NCBI RefSeq assembly: GCF_030546805.1
Contig: NZ_JAUOPC010000001.1
Location: 208,081 to 272,080, forward strand
From: Cyclobacterium sp. 1_MG-2023
Lineage (GTDB): Bacteria; Bacteroidota; Bacteroidia; Cytophagales; Cyclobacteriaceae
Direction of reading: 5' to 3'
Length of the DNA: 64,000 nucleotides
The notes under the pieces were generated by a model. It made no database searches. It had not been told where the DNA came from and was given only the letters and a program-made list of their open reading frames with translations. How positions within the stretch are numbered: position 1 is the first letter of the stretch; each line of letters begins with the position of its first letter. Positions 18,362 through 27,416 of this stretch are shown here, in pieces. The position numbers and the translations under genes were made by a program.

Positions 18362-19030
18362 ATGTTAATAAACTTAAGAAATATTTTCAAATGGGTTCAA
18401 CAAGGTGGAAGAAGGGTGTTTTTGCTTAAAGACATTAACCTGGAGGTAAAGGAAGGAGATTTTATTTCCATTATGGGACCTTCAGGCTCCGGAAAGTCTA
18501 CTTTATTGAATATAATTGGTATGCTGGATGGATTTGATGAAGGGGAGTATAACTTTCTTAATGAACCTGTCCATCAATTAAAAGAAAAGAAAAGAGCATC
18601 GCTTTTCAAACAATACATAGGTTTTGTTTTTCAGGCTTACCATCTGATAGATGAGTTAACTGTCTATGAAAATCTGGAGATGCCATTGCTTTATAAAAAA
18701 TACTCGGGGTCTGAAAGAAAGGCCCTTGTTGCCGATATGTTGGATCGATTTAATATTGTAGGCAAGAAGGATTTATTTCCTACACAGCTAAGCGGCGGAC
18801 AACAACAACTGGTTGGGATTGCTCGTGCTTTAATTGGTAAACCAAAATTGATATTGGCCGATGAACCTACCGGAAATTTGAATTCAAAACAGGGAGAAGA
18901 AATTATGGACCTCTTTAGGCAACTGAACGAAGAAGGAGTCACTATTATACAGGTAACCCATTCGAAAAAAAATGCGGCCTATGGAAAAAAAATAATCCAT
19001 TTATTGGATGGAAGAATGGAAAAAATATGA
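18362..19030 (+). CDS. ABC transporter ATP-binding protein, MacB/LolD type (second ATPase of the array, atypical motifs)
   Basis: A 222-residue ATPase. Walker A GPSGSGKST is at residues 39-47, Q-loop Gln91, signature LSGGQ at 143-147, Walker B LILADE at 163-168 and switch His200, so ATP binding and the catalytic Glu are kept. Two usually conserved positions differ: the residue after LSGGQQQ is Leu150 instead of Arg, and the D-loop reads NLNS instead of NLDS. An insertion-like 'KWVQQGGRRVF' near residues 10-20 replaces the short lead of the first ATPase. It ends the permease array. It may be specific for the N-G-A subclass of permeases (members 4 and 7); that is inference. Confidence 0.93.
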   Translation: MLINLRNIFKWVQQGGRRVFLLKDINLEVKEGDFISIMGPSGSGKSTLLNIIGMLDGFDEGEYNFLNEPVHQLKEKKRASLFKQYIGFVFQAYHLIDELTVYENLEMPLLYKKYSGSERKALVADMLDRFNIVGKKDLFPTQLSGGQQQLVGIARALIGKPKLILADEPTGNLNSKQGEEIMDLFRQLNEEGVTIIQVTHSKKNAAYGKKIIHLLDGRMEKI

Positions 19031-19430
19031 ATCCTTCATTGTGAACTGTTATGGAATTAAAGAAAAAGTTTGACTCCAAAATACGAAATTGACCATCTAT
19101 TAAATGCTGAAATTGCTTTAAAATCATCTACTTCGTTTCTGTTTGAATTTCACTATCATAATGTTATACTATAGTTTCAAAACAGCCTGATTTTCTTTTA
19201 ATTTCAACGTTACCTGAAAATATTGAGGACAAGTATCTGGAATTCCATCGCATCATCCGGTGTGAACTTAATATTGAATTAAAAATTGGAAGTGACTTTT
19301 AATAATTTTTTAATTTTAGGATAAATTTCTCGCTTAAAAGTGTCAAATTGACAAAAATATCTAAACATTTTTGACGGTATGACGTTAATTTTTGAGTTAT
19401 TCGTTATATTGCAAGTGCAAATATTTTAGA
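19031..19430. other. Intergenic region with a degenerate dispersed repeat (19175-19260)
   Basis: No gene of normal length is visible. A segment at 19175-19260 aligns by eye with 23172-23256: shared runs include 'ctgatt', 'tctt', 'cctga' and 'gcat.atc' in the same order and spacing. One frame of each copy reads like short protein sequence ('ISTLPENIEDKY' here, 'IATFPEKAQVRK' there), so both may be relics of the same lost coding sequence. Upstream of 19431 the DNA is A/T-rich and could hold the promoter of the small gene that follows. Confidence 0.35.
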
Positions 19431-19751
19431 TTGAATTTCAAGAAGTCTACATATCGGAGTATAGCATTTGGGTTTTTAACCCTCTTCTTATCTCTATTGT
19501 TTATGCCCAGCTTAGTGGTTGCAGCAATAGATGATGAGGTCAATATTTCCATGTTTTTTTCTTTCACCGAGGAAGAAACCAAAGAACACGAAGTAAAGTG
19601 TGAGTTGGATGTAGACGATTTTTTCCCAACCAATCATCTATTATTGGCCAAGTCTTTTGATGATGTTGTTTCTCGAAGGTTTAATATTGACAATATTGTC
19701 AATAGCCTTTATGATCCCGGCATAATCGTACCACCTCCGGAGTTTAATTAA
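19431..19751 (+). CDS. Small exported protein of unknown function
   Basis: About 106 residues, from a TTG at 19431 ('MNFKKSTYRSIAFGF'). A longer reading from a TTG at 19392 would add 13 Cys/Tyr-rich residues that do not look like a signal peptide, so I prefer the shorter one. A hydrophobic segment (about residues 10-32, ending 'SLVVAA') looks like a signal peptide or anchor. It is followed by an acidic region and the tail 'YDPGIIVPPPEFN', so the mature part is small and acidic. I do not recognise a family. It lies 113 nt upstream of the SulP gene on the same strand and could be co-expressed with it. Confidence 0.6.
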   Translation: MNFKKSTYRSIAFGFLTLFLSLLFMPSLVVAAIDDEVNISMFFSFTEEETKEHEVKCELDVDDFFPTNHLLLAKSFDDVVSRRFNIDNIVNSLYDPGIIVPPPEFN

Positions 19752-19864
19752 ATTTTCTTTTTGTCCATGTCGACATTAAGTTGACCGTGGTTTTTTATCA
19801 CCCCTTAGTTCATTGGCTTTCATTTAGCTAAGGGAAAGAAATTTTAAACTCATAATTAAATTAC

Positions 19865-21469
19865 ATGAAAAGTAACAATCTATTTGCACATCTGAAATCA
19901 GATGTTGCATCAGGTTTGGTGGTATTTCTGGTAGCCTTGCCCTTGTGTTTGGGAATTGCATTGGCTTCAGGAGCCCCCTTGTTTGCAGGAATTATTGCCG
20001 GAATAGTTGGTGGTATAGTCGTAGGTGCCTTAAGCCAATCACATATTAGTGTTTCAGGGCCTGCTGCGGGCCTTACTGCCATTGTTTTTGTAGCCATAGC
20101 TGATCTTGGCTATGAGTCATTTTTGGTGGCTGTGATCTTGGCAGGAGCCATGCAGTTAATACTTGGCTTTGTGAAGGCCGGTACAATTTCAAATTATTTT
20201 CCTTCAAATGTAATCGAAGGAATGCTAGCCGGTATAGGTGTAATTATCTTTATTCAGCAAATCCCGTTGGCCCTAGGATCTGATGTGGAAATAGGCTCTG
20301 GTTTAGCCATTTTTACTGATATATTTGCTGCATTTCTAGACATTCAGCCGGGAATTCTCATTATTACAGTTGCCTCCTTGGCTGTGTTAATCACTTGGCA
20401 AAAGACGCCGGCATTAAAGAAATTGAAATTGGTGCCCGGAGCTTTGGTAGCAGTATTATTAGGGATATTTATTAATGGTTTATTTATTGCCACAAACAGT
20501 TCTTTTGCTGTAGGTGCAGACTACTTGGTTAACTTGCCGGTTCCAAAAAGTATAGAAGAGTTTAAAGGGATTTTTGTTAGCCCTTCGTATGAAGCGGTAT
20601 TTAATCCCGGTGTGTGGATTGTGGCAGTTACTATTACTATTGTAGCTTCCATAGAAACATTGTTGTGTATAGAGGCAACGGAAAGATTGGATCCATTGAA
20701 AAGGTTTGTCAATACCAATGTTGAGTTGAAAGCACAAGGAGTTGGAAACATGATTAGCGGTGTTTTAGGTGGACTGCCAATGACTTCTGTAGTGGTTAGA
20801 TCCTCTGCAAATGCCAATTCAGGTGCCAAAACTAAAATGTCGGCTATAATACATGGTTTTCTGCTTCTAATTTGTGTATTAAGCATACCAATGATACTCA
20901 ATTTAATTCCTATGGCCACCCTAGCAGCCATTTTATTGACAATAGGATATAAATTAGCCAACCCAGCTACTATTAAACATTTTTGGGACCGTGGAAAATA
21001 CCAGTTTGTACCATTTATTGCTACCATGCTAGCAGTAGTTTTCCTTGGTTTATTGAATGGCGTAGCCCTTGGAATGATCATAAGTGTTATTTTCATCTTA
21101 CGTGGAAATATCAAAAAAGCATATTTCTTTAGGAAAGAAGAATACAGTAGTGGTGATGTGATTCATGTAGATTTGGCGCAAGAGGTGTCATTCTTAAATA
21201 AAGCGGCCATTAAACTTACATTGAATAAGCTTCCGGACAATTCCAAAGTAATAATCAATGCCTTTGATACGGTTTATATTGCACAAGATGTGCTAGATTT
21301 AATCCATGAATTTAAGATGGTGAATGCCAAAGAAAGAGGTATTAAAGTGGTATTGGTGGGATTTAAAGATGCTTACCGCTTAGACAATGACATTGATGCC
21401 AATAATAAGGTCTACATCGATAAAAACCTTTTATCCGAGGAAAAAATCAGTCAACTATTTAATAATTAA
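19865..21469 (+). CDS. SulP-family inorganic anion transporter, probably bicarbonate
   Basis: A 534-residue inner-membrane permease with a hydrophobic domain of roughly residues 10-415 containing the SulP signature region ('SGLVVFLVALPLCLGIALA', then 'HISVSGPAAGLTAIV'). A C-terminal cytoplasmic STAS domain spans about residues 425-534 ('VIHVDLAQEVSFLNKAAIKL'). SulP proteins carry sulfate, bicarbonate or dicarboxylates. A beta-carbonic anhydrase gene follows 206 nt downstream on the same strand, and this pairing (also seen as fusions in the family) favours HCO3- transport. Specific substrate residues cannot be judged by eye. The start ATG at 19865 gives the usual short amphipathic lead 'MKSNNLFAHLKSD'. 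Confidence 0.93.
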   Translation: MKSNNLFAHLKSDVASGLVVFLVALPLCLGIALASGAPLFAGIIAGIVGGIVVGALSQSHISVSGPAAGLTAIVFVAIADLGYESFLVAVILAGAMQLILGFVKAGTISNYFPSNVIEGMLAGIGVIIFIQQIPLALGSDVEIGSGLAIFTDIFAAFLDIQPGILIITVASLAVLITWQKTPALKKLKLVPGALVAVLLGIFINGLFIATNSSFAVGADYLVNLPVPKSIEEFKGIFVSPSYEAVFNPGVWIVAVTITIVASIETLLCIEATERLDPLKRFVNTNVELKAQGVGNMISGVLGGLPMTSVVVRSSANANSGAKTKMSAIIHGFLLLICVLSIPMILNLIPMATLAAILLTIGYKLANPATIKHFWDRGKYQFVPFIATMLAVVFLGLLNGVALGMIISVIFILRGNIKKAYFFRKEEYSSGDVIHVDLAQEVSFLNKAAIKLTLNKLPDNSKVIINAFDTVYIAQDVLDLIHEFKMVNAKERGIKVVLVGFKDAYRLDNDIDANNKVYIDKNLLSEEKISQLFNN

Positions 21470-21586
21470 TTTTATCCATTATTAGACAATAAAGTTGCCT
21501 TTTAAAAAGTGCATTTGGGTTCAAATCATTGTCAATTTACCTTAATCTTTTAAACTATTGGAAGATAAAAAATGATAGTTAATTGG

Positions 21587-21594
21587 TAATTTTG
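21587..21594 (+). promoter_or_regulatory. Possible Bacteroidota-type -7 element upstream of carbonic anhydrase
   Basis: The octamer taattttg matches the Bacteroidota -7 consensus TAnnTTTG, 82 nt before the carbonic anhydrase start. The nearest upstream TTG (21558-21560) is 26 nt away, which is longer than the usual spacing, so this is only a weak candidate. Confidence 0.25.
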
Positions 21595-21675
21595 AATTAG
21601 AAAGGGGACAAATGGAATAATTATTGTCTTTAATGGAGCAAACAACCCAATATTTAAAAAAACAGAACTAAAAGA

Positions 21676-22320
21676 ATGAAAGCACATACTGCAGAAACTC
21701 AGGCCACCATGACACCGGCTAAGGCCTTGGAAATATTACAGGAAGGAAACCAACGATTTGTAAGTAATTTAAAAGTAAACAGAAACCTGCTTGAGCAAGT
21801 CAATGCTACCAAAGATGGTCAATTTCCATTTGCTATTGTTTTAAGTTGTATAGACAGTAGAACTTCAGCAGAATTGATTTTTGATCAAGGTTTGGGAGAT
21901 ATTTTCAGTGTAAGGATTGCAGGAAATGTATTAAATAAAGACATTCTAGGCAGTATGGAATTTGCTTGCAAGCTTGCCGGATCAAAGCAAATTGTTGTTT
22001 TGGGCCACAGTAAATGCGGTGCAATAAAAGGTGCTTGTGCAGGAGTGAAAATTGGAAATTTGTCCGGTTTATTGGAGAAAATAGACCCTGCAATACATGA
22101 CGTTACTTCACAAATGCCGGGTAAAGAACATACAGATCCCGAATTTATTAAAGCCGTAGAGAAAAGAAATGTGATCACCACTATGGACTTGATTTTACAA
22201 GAAAGTCCGGTTTTGAAGGAGTTGTATGAAAATGGAGAGATTGGAATGACCGGAGGATATTATGATGTAGATACCGGAGAGGTTGTTTTTATGAAAGCAG
22301 TTTTAGGTGAGCAGTCGTAA
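21676..22320 (+). CDS. Beta-class carbonic anhydrase
   Basis: A 214-residue cytoplasmic enzyme for CO2 + H2O <=> HCO3- + H+. The zinc ligands and active-site pair are visible: Cys58, Asp60 and Arg62 in 'VLSCIDSRTSAELIFDQG', and His111/Cys114 in 'GHSKCGAIKGAC'. Length and motif spacing are normal for the beta class. The spelling 'SCIDSR' rather than 'SCSDSR' is a common variant. It follows the SulP gene and ends 14 nt before a strong hairpin terminator, so the SulP-carbonic anhydrase unit ends here. Confidence 0.96.
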   Translation: MKAHTAETQATMTPAKALEILQEGNQRFVSNLKVNRNLLEQVNATKDGQFPFAIVLSCIDSRTSAELIFDQGLGDIFSVRIAGNVLNKDILGSMEFACKLAGSKQIVVLGHSKCGAIKGACAGVKIGNLSGLLEKIDPAIHDVTSQMPGKEHTDPEFIKAVEKRNVITTMDLILQESPVLKELYENGEIGMTGGYYDVDTGEVVFMKAVLGEQS

Positions 22321-22334
22321 ATCATAAAATTTTT

Positions 22335-22380
22335 AAAAGCAGATTTAAAACCTATTTTTGGTTTTTAAATCTGCTTTTTT
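22335..22380 (+). terminator. Rho-independent terminator after carbonic anhydrase
   Basis: The left arm aaaagcagatttaaaacc (22335-22352) pairs with ggtttttaaatctgctttt after a 7-nt loop, with one bulged base, and runs into a T-stretch. The A-run on the left arm also makes it usable for the convergent - strand gene. Confidence 0.85.
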
Positions 22381-22448
22381 ATTCCTTCTATACGTACTAT
22401 ACGTATTATTTTTTTTAAGCTTTGAGGGTGGTGTTGCCGGCCTATTAA

Positions 22449-23087
22449 TTAAAAATACAATTCGTGCTTGTGTTTTGGAGTAATGATCTTTGTTTCAAGT
22501 AAATTTCTATTGGAAAGATTGATTTTTAGGTTTTTATGGTAGAAAACCTCAGCTTCTTTTTTATGATTATTTTGGTTATTGTCGCAATCCTCATAGGTTT
22601 TGTTGTAATCAATTTTTCCAGTTGAAAGGTTAAAATCAAAAGTTGTCCAGTATTCACAATTTTTCCCAAAAATACTACTATGCCCAATCAATTGGAATTC
22701 ATTGTTTTGAAACCTGTATTTGTCTTTAAAAGCCCATTTCCAACTACTTCCCCCGGAAAAACTTATGATTAAAATTCCTTTTTCAATGGTGATTTCCTCA
22801 AAAGGATCTCCCATAATGCCCCCTTCTTGACTTCTTAAAATTGCTTGTCTTGATTTTCTCCAGACCACCCATTTTCCATTTGAATATTTCAGCACTTGAA
22901 TTTCCCTGATATTTCCATATTCTGAGGGTTCCGAGGTTTCAAATACAAGAACTTTTTCACAGACCTGATCCTTGTCCAAGTCCCCCTCCATTTCTGCAAG
23001 CAATTCATAACCATTTGGAATGATTATTTCCTGTCCAAAAGAGAAGGTACTAAATAAAAGGAGCACAAGAACAATCGACAATTTCAT
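22449..23087 (-). CDS. Secreted protein of unknown function
   Basis: 212 residues with a clear signal peptide ('MKLSIVLVLLLFSTFSFGQ', cleavage probably before Gln19 or Glu20). The mature part has 'GDLDKDQ', resembling a calcium-binding or FG-GAP-like loop, followed by alternating strands typical of a small beta-structured periplasmic protein. It has a Cys pair near residue 145 ('NCEYW') and a further Cys in 'YEDCDNN'. I do not recognise a named family. It converges on the carbonic anhydrase gene and stands 362 nt downstream of the porin gene on the same strand, probably as a separate unit. Confidence 0.7.
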   Translation of the reverse strand: MKLSIVLVLLLFSTFSFGQEIIIPNGYELLAEMEGDLDKDQVCEKVLVFETSEPSEYGNIREIQVLKYSNGKWVVWRKSRQAILRSQEGGIMGDPFEEITIEKGILIISFSGGSSWKWAFKDKYRFQNNEFQLIGHSSIFGKNCEYWTTFDFNLSTGKIDYNKTYEDCDNNQNNHKKEAEVFYHKNLKINLSNRNLLETKIITPKHKHELYF

Positions 23088-23449
23088 TTTTGAATGGTAT
23101 GGTATTGGAGTTTAATTATTCTTTGTTCCACCAGAAATATACTATAAACCTGCTGTCATGTACTGCAATCGCTTCAAACAGACTGATTCTCTTACGATTG
23201 CAACCTTCCCTGAGAAAGCTCAGGTAAGAAAAGACGAATCCTATTGCATAATCTAGGTTCAAAAGGATTTTTTGTAGCTAAAAGTAGGAGCATGCACAGC
23301 TGTTCAATTTAGCAACTTTTCTTTCCTTACGTCTTGAAAAGATTCTTATTCTTTTCCTTCCGCACATTTTAAATCTTTTGTGATTGGTACATGGCCTTGG
23401 CAATACTTATTCTCTATTCATTGACAAGTGACATTGAGCCTATGGGATA
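23088..23449. other. Intergenic region with second copy of a degenerate repeat (23172-23256)
   Basis: No gene seen. The segment 23172-23256 is the partner of 19175-19260 (see that entry). The rest is unremarkable A/T-rich DNA between two - strand genes. Confidence 0.35.
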
Positions 23450-24772
23450 CTATAATGGAACGCCAATAAATTTTGCTTTATTATTTGGTCTGAAAACAAA
23501 CATAATATAGGCCCAATTTTGGTTTTCTTTAAGGTCACCATTGTACTGAATATGATTAAAAGTATCAGAGGCTAAGAATTGACTATAACCAGCTTGTATA
23601 GAAACAGATTCACTGATTACCTTGCCTATGCTAAGGTCGATTTCTGACCCAAATCCCTTGTCCATTTCAGGACCACCGTATTCATCTCTAAGTAAGGTAG
23701 CATTCGCAGCAAAATTATGGTAATCCCCTTGTATCCAGAATCCCGAATCAAAATTATATCTAGTTCTTAAGTATATATCTCTTAAGCCTACTGAGTTAAA
23801 GTGATTGCCCACATAGAACAAATCCATAAACCCATTAAAAGCGTGATTGGTACCATATAGGGGGGCAAATGACTTGTTTTTTTGTTTGTCGTTTGTCGGT
23901 GTTCCACTTATCAGTTCAAAACCTGCCGTAGCCGTATACTTGCTGCCCTTCTCTTTGTTTTCTATTAATTTATGGGTAATGTGTGCACTAATATCATAAG
24001 CTGAGGTAGACCTGTTAAAGAAATCTTTTCCAAACTGATAATAAAAATAGCCTGAAACCTGTGTTTTAGGCAATGTATATTTTAAGGTTGGTAGCGCTAA
24101 GGTTTGTAAGTAGCGAATTCCTGTGTTGGTGATGTTGTTAATATTGTCAATTTCTTGATACTGTCTTCCATCATTCCAAAAAAGGAAGGCGTAATTAAAT
24201 TTCCCGGTTTTGTTTTCAAAGCGAACTAACTGAGCTGCCTTGTAATTATTGTAGGAACTATAGACATGATCCTGAATTTTTTGATTGTCTTGGTTGAAAC
24301 CAAAACCCATGTGCAGTTTTGCATTTTCTTTTTCATACTTCATCAGGGCAAATTCGTGGGATCTACCCTGAAGTGCCCAATCTAGGTTTCCCAGAAATCG
24401 TGCATTGTCATAATTTAACTCTTGCCTACCCAGTTTCAACTTCCAATATTCCCCGAAATTAACTTCAGCCCAAGCTTCATGCACTGACAAATAATTGTCG
24501 GAAATATTGGCAGTAGAGCTACTTCCCCAGGTGCGAACATCCTGAATACTCATAAAAAAAGTAAGGCGATCGACCTTATAACTTGCTTGAATTCTAGCTC
24601 TGTGGGCGATAAAACCTGCAGGATCAGCATTTTCATTCATTAATTTTTGATAGCCATTACGGTATTCGCTTCGGACAAGCATCTGTCCATCCAAGGTGAA
24701 CTGAGCAATACTTTGGTTTGGGAAGGAGATTATTACAGTTAGTATTGCAATGACATGGTATATATTTTTCAT
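23450..24772 (-). CDS. Outer-membrane porin, alginate-export (AlgE-like) family
   Basis: 440 residues: a signal peptide ('MKNIYHVIAILTVIISFP...SIAQ', cleavage after about residue 23), then a beta-barrel made of alternating aromatic strands. Early motifs such as 'FTLDGQMLVRSEYRNGYQ', 'HRARIQASYKVDRLTFFMS', 'VHEAWAEVNFGEYWKLKLG' and 'RQELNYDNARFLGNLDWA' fit the alginate-export/porin family found widely in Bacteroidota. The name reflects the family only; no alginate genes are nearby. It probably forms an outer-membrane channel for a carbohydrate or other small anion. The last strand ends 'WAYIMFVFRPNNKAKF', near the C-terminus as expected. Confidence 0.8.
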   Translation of the reverse strand: MKNIYHVIAILTVIISFPNQSIAQFTLDGQMLVRSEYRNGYQKLMNENADPAGFIAHRARIQASYKVDRLTFFMSIQDVRTWGSSSTANISDNYLSVHEAWAEVNFGEYWKLKLGRQELNYDNARFLGNLDWALQGRSHEFALMKYEKENAKLHMGFGFNQDNQKIQDHVYSSYNNYKAAQLVRFENKTGKFNYAFLFWNDGRQYQEIDNINNITNTGIRYLQTLALPTLKYTLPKTQVSGYFYYQFGKDFFNRSTSAYDISAHITHKLIENKEKGSKYTATAGFELISGTPTNDKQKNKSFAPLYGTNHAFNGFMDLFYVGNHFNSVGLRDIYLRTRYNFDSGFWIQGDYHNFAANATLLRDEYGGPEMDKGFGSEIDLSIGKVISESVSIQAGYSQFLASDTFNHIQYNGDLKENQNWAYIMFVFRPNNKAKFIGVPL

Positions 24773-25445
24773 AAATTAAGGTGTAAGTGAGTTTTAATAG
24801 TCGTTAGGTATTTAAATAATAGGTGCCTTTTTACCCATAATTTAGAGTGTTATTTCCTTAGAATACTCTAAGAAGACAGATCTATTCTTTTGGATTTTTA
24901 ATCTTTTAGATTCTTTTCCAACTTTGGTGGTATATTTTCATTAAGTCAATACCAAAAGAATCCTTTGTGCAAGTCGTTGAGGAATAAATTTAATTTTAAA
25001 TGAATCAAATATCCTTTGTAATGTAGTTGTTAAAAATTTAATCTTAAAAATGACTATTATATAATGAATAATGAAATTTAGGGTTAAAAAAATACATTTA
25101 ATCTAAATATTAGCCTTGATTCATAAAGTTTAGGTTGAAATTCAATTCCAGTTTAATGATTATTAAATAAATACATTTTATAATTAATTCATTATTTGAT
25201 TAAATGTAATAGCAAATGGGTCGTTTTAAATTGATTTTCAATAATTTAAAACTTGAATTTAGTAGGGTAAAACAGGTCCTAAATTTTGGTAGTATTATTG
25301 GAAACAAAATTCGTTTGGGCAAAGTTGAAGTAGATTTATTTACTTTATTGTACTTTTCTCAATTTTAAAAATATAAAGTAATTCGAGATGCAAATCGTTT
25401 ATTGATGGTTTCAATTTAATAAAAATTAGATTTATCATTTTGGAA
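24773..25445. other. Divergent intergenic region, A/T-rich, no gene seen
   Basis: About 670 nt between the divergent porin and sialidase-like genes. It is very A/T-rich with many TTTAAT/ATTAAA words and should hold both promoters, but I cannot pick a convincing element. No hairpin with a T-run, RNA gene or coding frame is apparent. Confidence 0.4.
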
Positions 25446-27416
25446 ATGAAAGAAATAAACCCAATTAATAACTTAAATATCATGCATGTTTTTGATCGCT
25501 TTTTTTATTCTCTTCAAGTATTTTTTAGCATAAAATGCTGGGCTTATGGTGGAAAATGTTTGCTTTTATCTGTCTTATTTGTGGTTTACATTACTTCAGT
25601 AAACGCACAGCAAATTGATTGGAGAAATATTAAAAATGGTAGGATTATACCTGACAAAAGCTATAGTGACCAACCCTATATCGTAAAAACAAATGATGGA
25701 GCTTGGCTATGCGTAATGACCACAGGGTCCGGCCATGAAGGCGCCAGTGGTCAGCATATCATCAGCCAAAGAAGTATGGATCAAGGCCTTACTTGGGAAG
25801 ACATGATAGCAATAGAACCTTCTGATGGCCCTGAAGCCTCCTATGCAGTGCTTTTGAAAGCCCCTTCTGGAAGAATATTTGTGTTCTACAACCACAATAC
25901 AGATAATTTAAGGGAAGTAAAAGGAGACGATCCTCCCTATAAAGATGGAATTGTAAAAAGGGTAGATAGCCAGGGCTATTATGTGTTCAAATACTCAGAT
26001 GACAATGGTAAATCCTGGTCAAAAGACAGGTATACCATACCCGTACGGGAATTTGAAATCGACCGTAATAACGTTTATCGGGGGGATATCCGATTTTTTT
26101 GGAATGTTGGAAAAGCCTTTACCTATCAGGGAACTGCCTTTGTCCCCTTGACCAAAGTGGGTGGATTTGGCAATGGTTTTTTCACCTCAAATGAAGGCGT
26201 TTTACTAAAAAGTGACAACCTTTTGGAAGTGGATGATCCGGCTAATGCCAATTGGGAAACCTTACCCGAAGGAGATATAGGTTTAAGAACTCCGAAAAAT
26301 GGAGGTTCAATTGCTGCAGAACATAGTTACTCCATACTTAGTGATGGCTCTTTTTTTGTGGTTTACCGTTCATTGGATGGGCATCCTGTATACAGCTATA
26401 GCAGAGATCAAGGTAAAACTTGGGACAAACCCCAATACATGAGGTATGCAGATGGCCGCCTAATGAAAAATCCTAGAGCTGCTAATTTTGCATGGAAATG
26501 TGAAAATGGTAAATACCTTTATTGGTTTCATAACCATGGGGGGAGATTTATTAGGGAGCATCCCAATCCTGGTTCAATTGGCTACAATGACCGGAACCCG
26601 GTATGGATGGCTGGAGGGGTTGAAGTGGATGGGAAAGATGGGAAAGTTATTCAATGGAGTCAACCCGAGATTTTACTATACGATGATGATCCTTTGGTTC
26701 GCATGAGTTATCCTGACCTGATTGAGGAAAATGGAAATTATTATATTACGGAAACCCAAAAAGACATTGCCCGTGTCCATCAGATTGACAATGCTTTTTT
26801 GGAACGACTTTGGGCACAGTTTGATGAACCTGTACGGATACGTGATGGCTTACTGATCAATTGGTCAGCAGAGGGCAAAAGCTTACCGCAAAAACTTCCG
26901 GCCCCGAATGTACCCACCTTTCGTGTTAGGGATACCAATACTGCTGATTATAGAGGGAAAAGCTCCAATGTAGGCTTTACTATTGAACTGGGATTTTTGC
27001 TAAATGAAATAAAAGCAGGGCAGGTACTTGCCGATACTAGAGATGGCTCAGGCAAAGGTTGGTGGATAAGCATTTCTGAAAAGAACAACATTAAGTTTCA
27101 GATGAACGATGGACAAACCGAGGCCGGATGGAGCTCTGATCCAGGTTCCATACAACCGAACACCCAACATCAGGCAAGTATCATAATAGATGGAGGTCCA
27201 AATATCATTTCATTTGTAACAGATGGCCAATTCAATGATGGGGGAGAGGATCGGCAATTTGGCTGGGGGAGGTTCAGTCCCTTTTTCAAATCTCCTGAAG
27301 GTTCAAGTACTTTACTGCTAGGTCCAAGTATGAGTGGAGAACTGAATTATGTGAGGTTTTTTGATCGGGCTTTGATGGTTTCAGAGGCTTTGGCAAGTCA
27401 GAGGTGGATGGAGTGA
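25446..27416 (+). CDS. Sialidase-like (BNR/Asp-box) secreted protein with C-terminal LamG-like domain
   Basis: About 656 residues from the ATG at 25446; a second ATG at 25482 is also possible. A hydrophobic signal segment ends '...YITSVNAQQ'. The catalytic-type domain is a six-bladed propeller candidate with three Asp-boxes of the form S-x-D-x-G-x-[TS]-W: 'SMDQGLTW', 'SDDNGKSW' and 'SRDQGKTW'. Near residues 500-655 a concanavalin/LamG-like fold begins around 'NVGFTIELGFLLNE' and ends 'NYVRFFDRALMVSEALASQ', typical of a carbohydrate-binding or pectin-type jelly roll. It is probably periplasmic or exported and acts on glycans; whether it is a true sialidase (GH33) or another Asp-box enzyme cannot be settled, as I could not assign the Arg triad with confidence. 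Confidence 0.8.
   Translation: MKEINPINNLNIMHVFDRFFYSLQVFFSIKCWAYGGKCLLLSVLFVVYITSVNAQQIDWRNIKNGRIIPDKSYSDQPYIVKTNDGAWLCVMTTGSGHEGASGQHIISQRSMDQGLTWEDMIAIEPSDGPEASYAVLLKAPSGRIFVFYNHNTDNLREVKGDDPPYKDGIVKRVDSQGYYVFKYSDDNGKSWSKDRYTIPVREFEIDRNNVYRGDIRFFWNVGKAFTYQGTAFVPLTKVGGFGNGFFTSNEGVLLKSDNLLEVDDPANANWETLPEGDIGLRTPKNGGSIAAEHSYSILSDGSFFVVYRSLDGHPVYSYSRDQGKTWDKPQYMRYADGRLMKNPRAANFAWKCENGKYLYWFHNHGGRFIREHPNPGSIGYNDRNPVWMAGGVEVDGKDGKVIQWSQPEILLYDDDPLVRMSYPDLIEENGNYYITETQKDIARVHQIDNAFLERLWAQFDEPVRIRDGLLINWSAEGKSLPQKLPAPNVPTFRVRDTNTADYRGKSSNVGFTIELGFLLNEIKAGQVLADTRDGSGKGWWISISEKNNIKFQMNDGQTEAGWSSDPGSIQPNTQHQASIIIDGGPNIISFVTDGQFNDGGEDRQFGWGRFSPFFKSPEGSSTLLLGPSMSGELNYVRFFDRALMVSEALASQRWME

Noticed and set aside
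20521-21114. Long - strand open frame inside the SulP gene
   Set aside because: It is a shadow: the + strand frame has full SulP and STAS features.
24773-25445. Possible small RNA or riboswitch in the long divergent spacer
   Set aside because: No stable stem with terminator or known riboswitch core could be seen; the region is simply A/T-rich.
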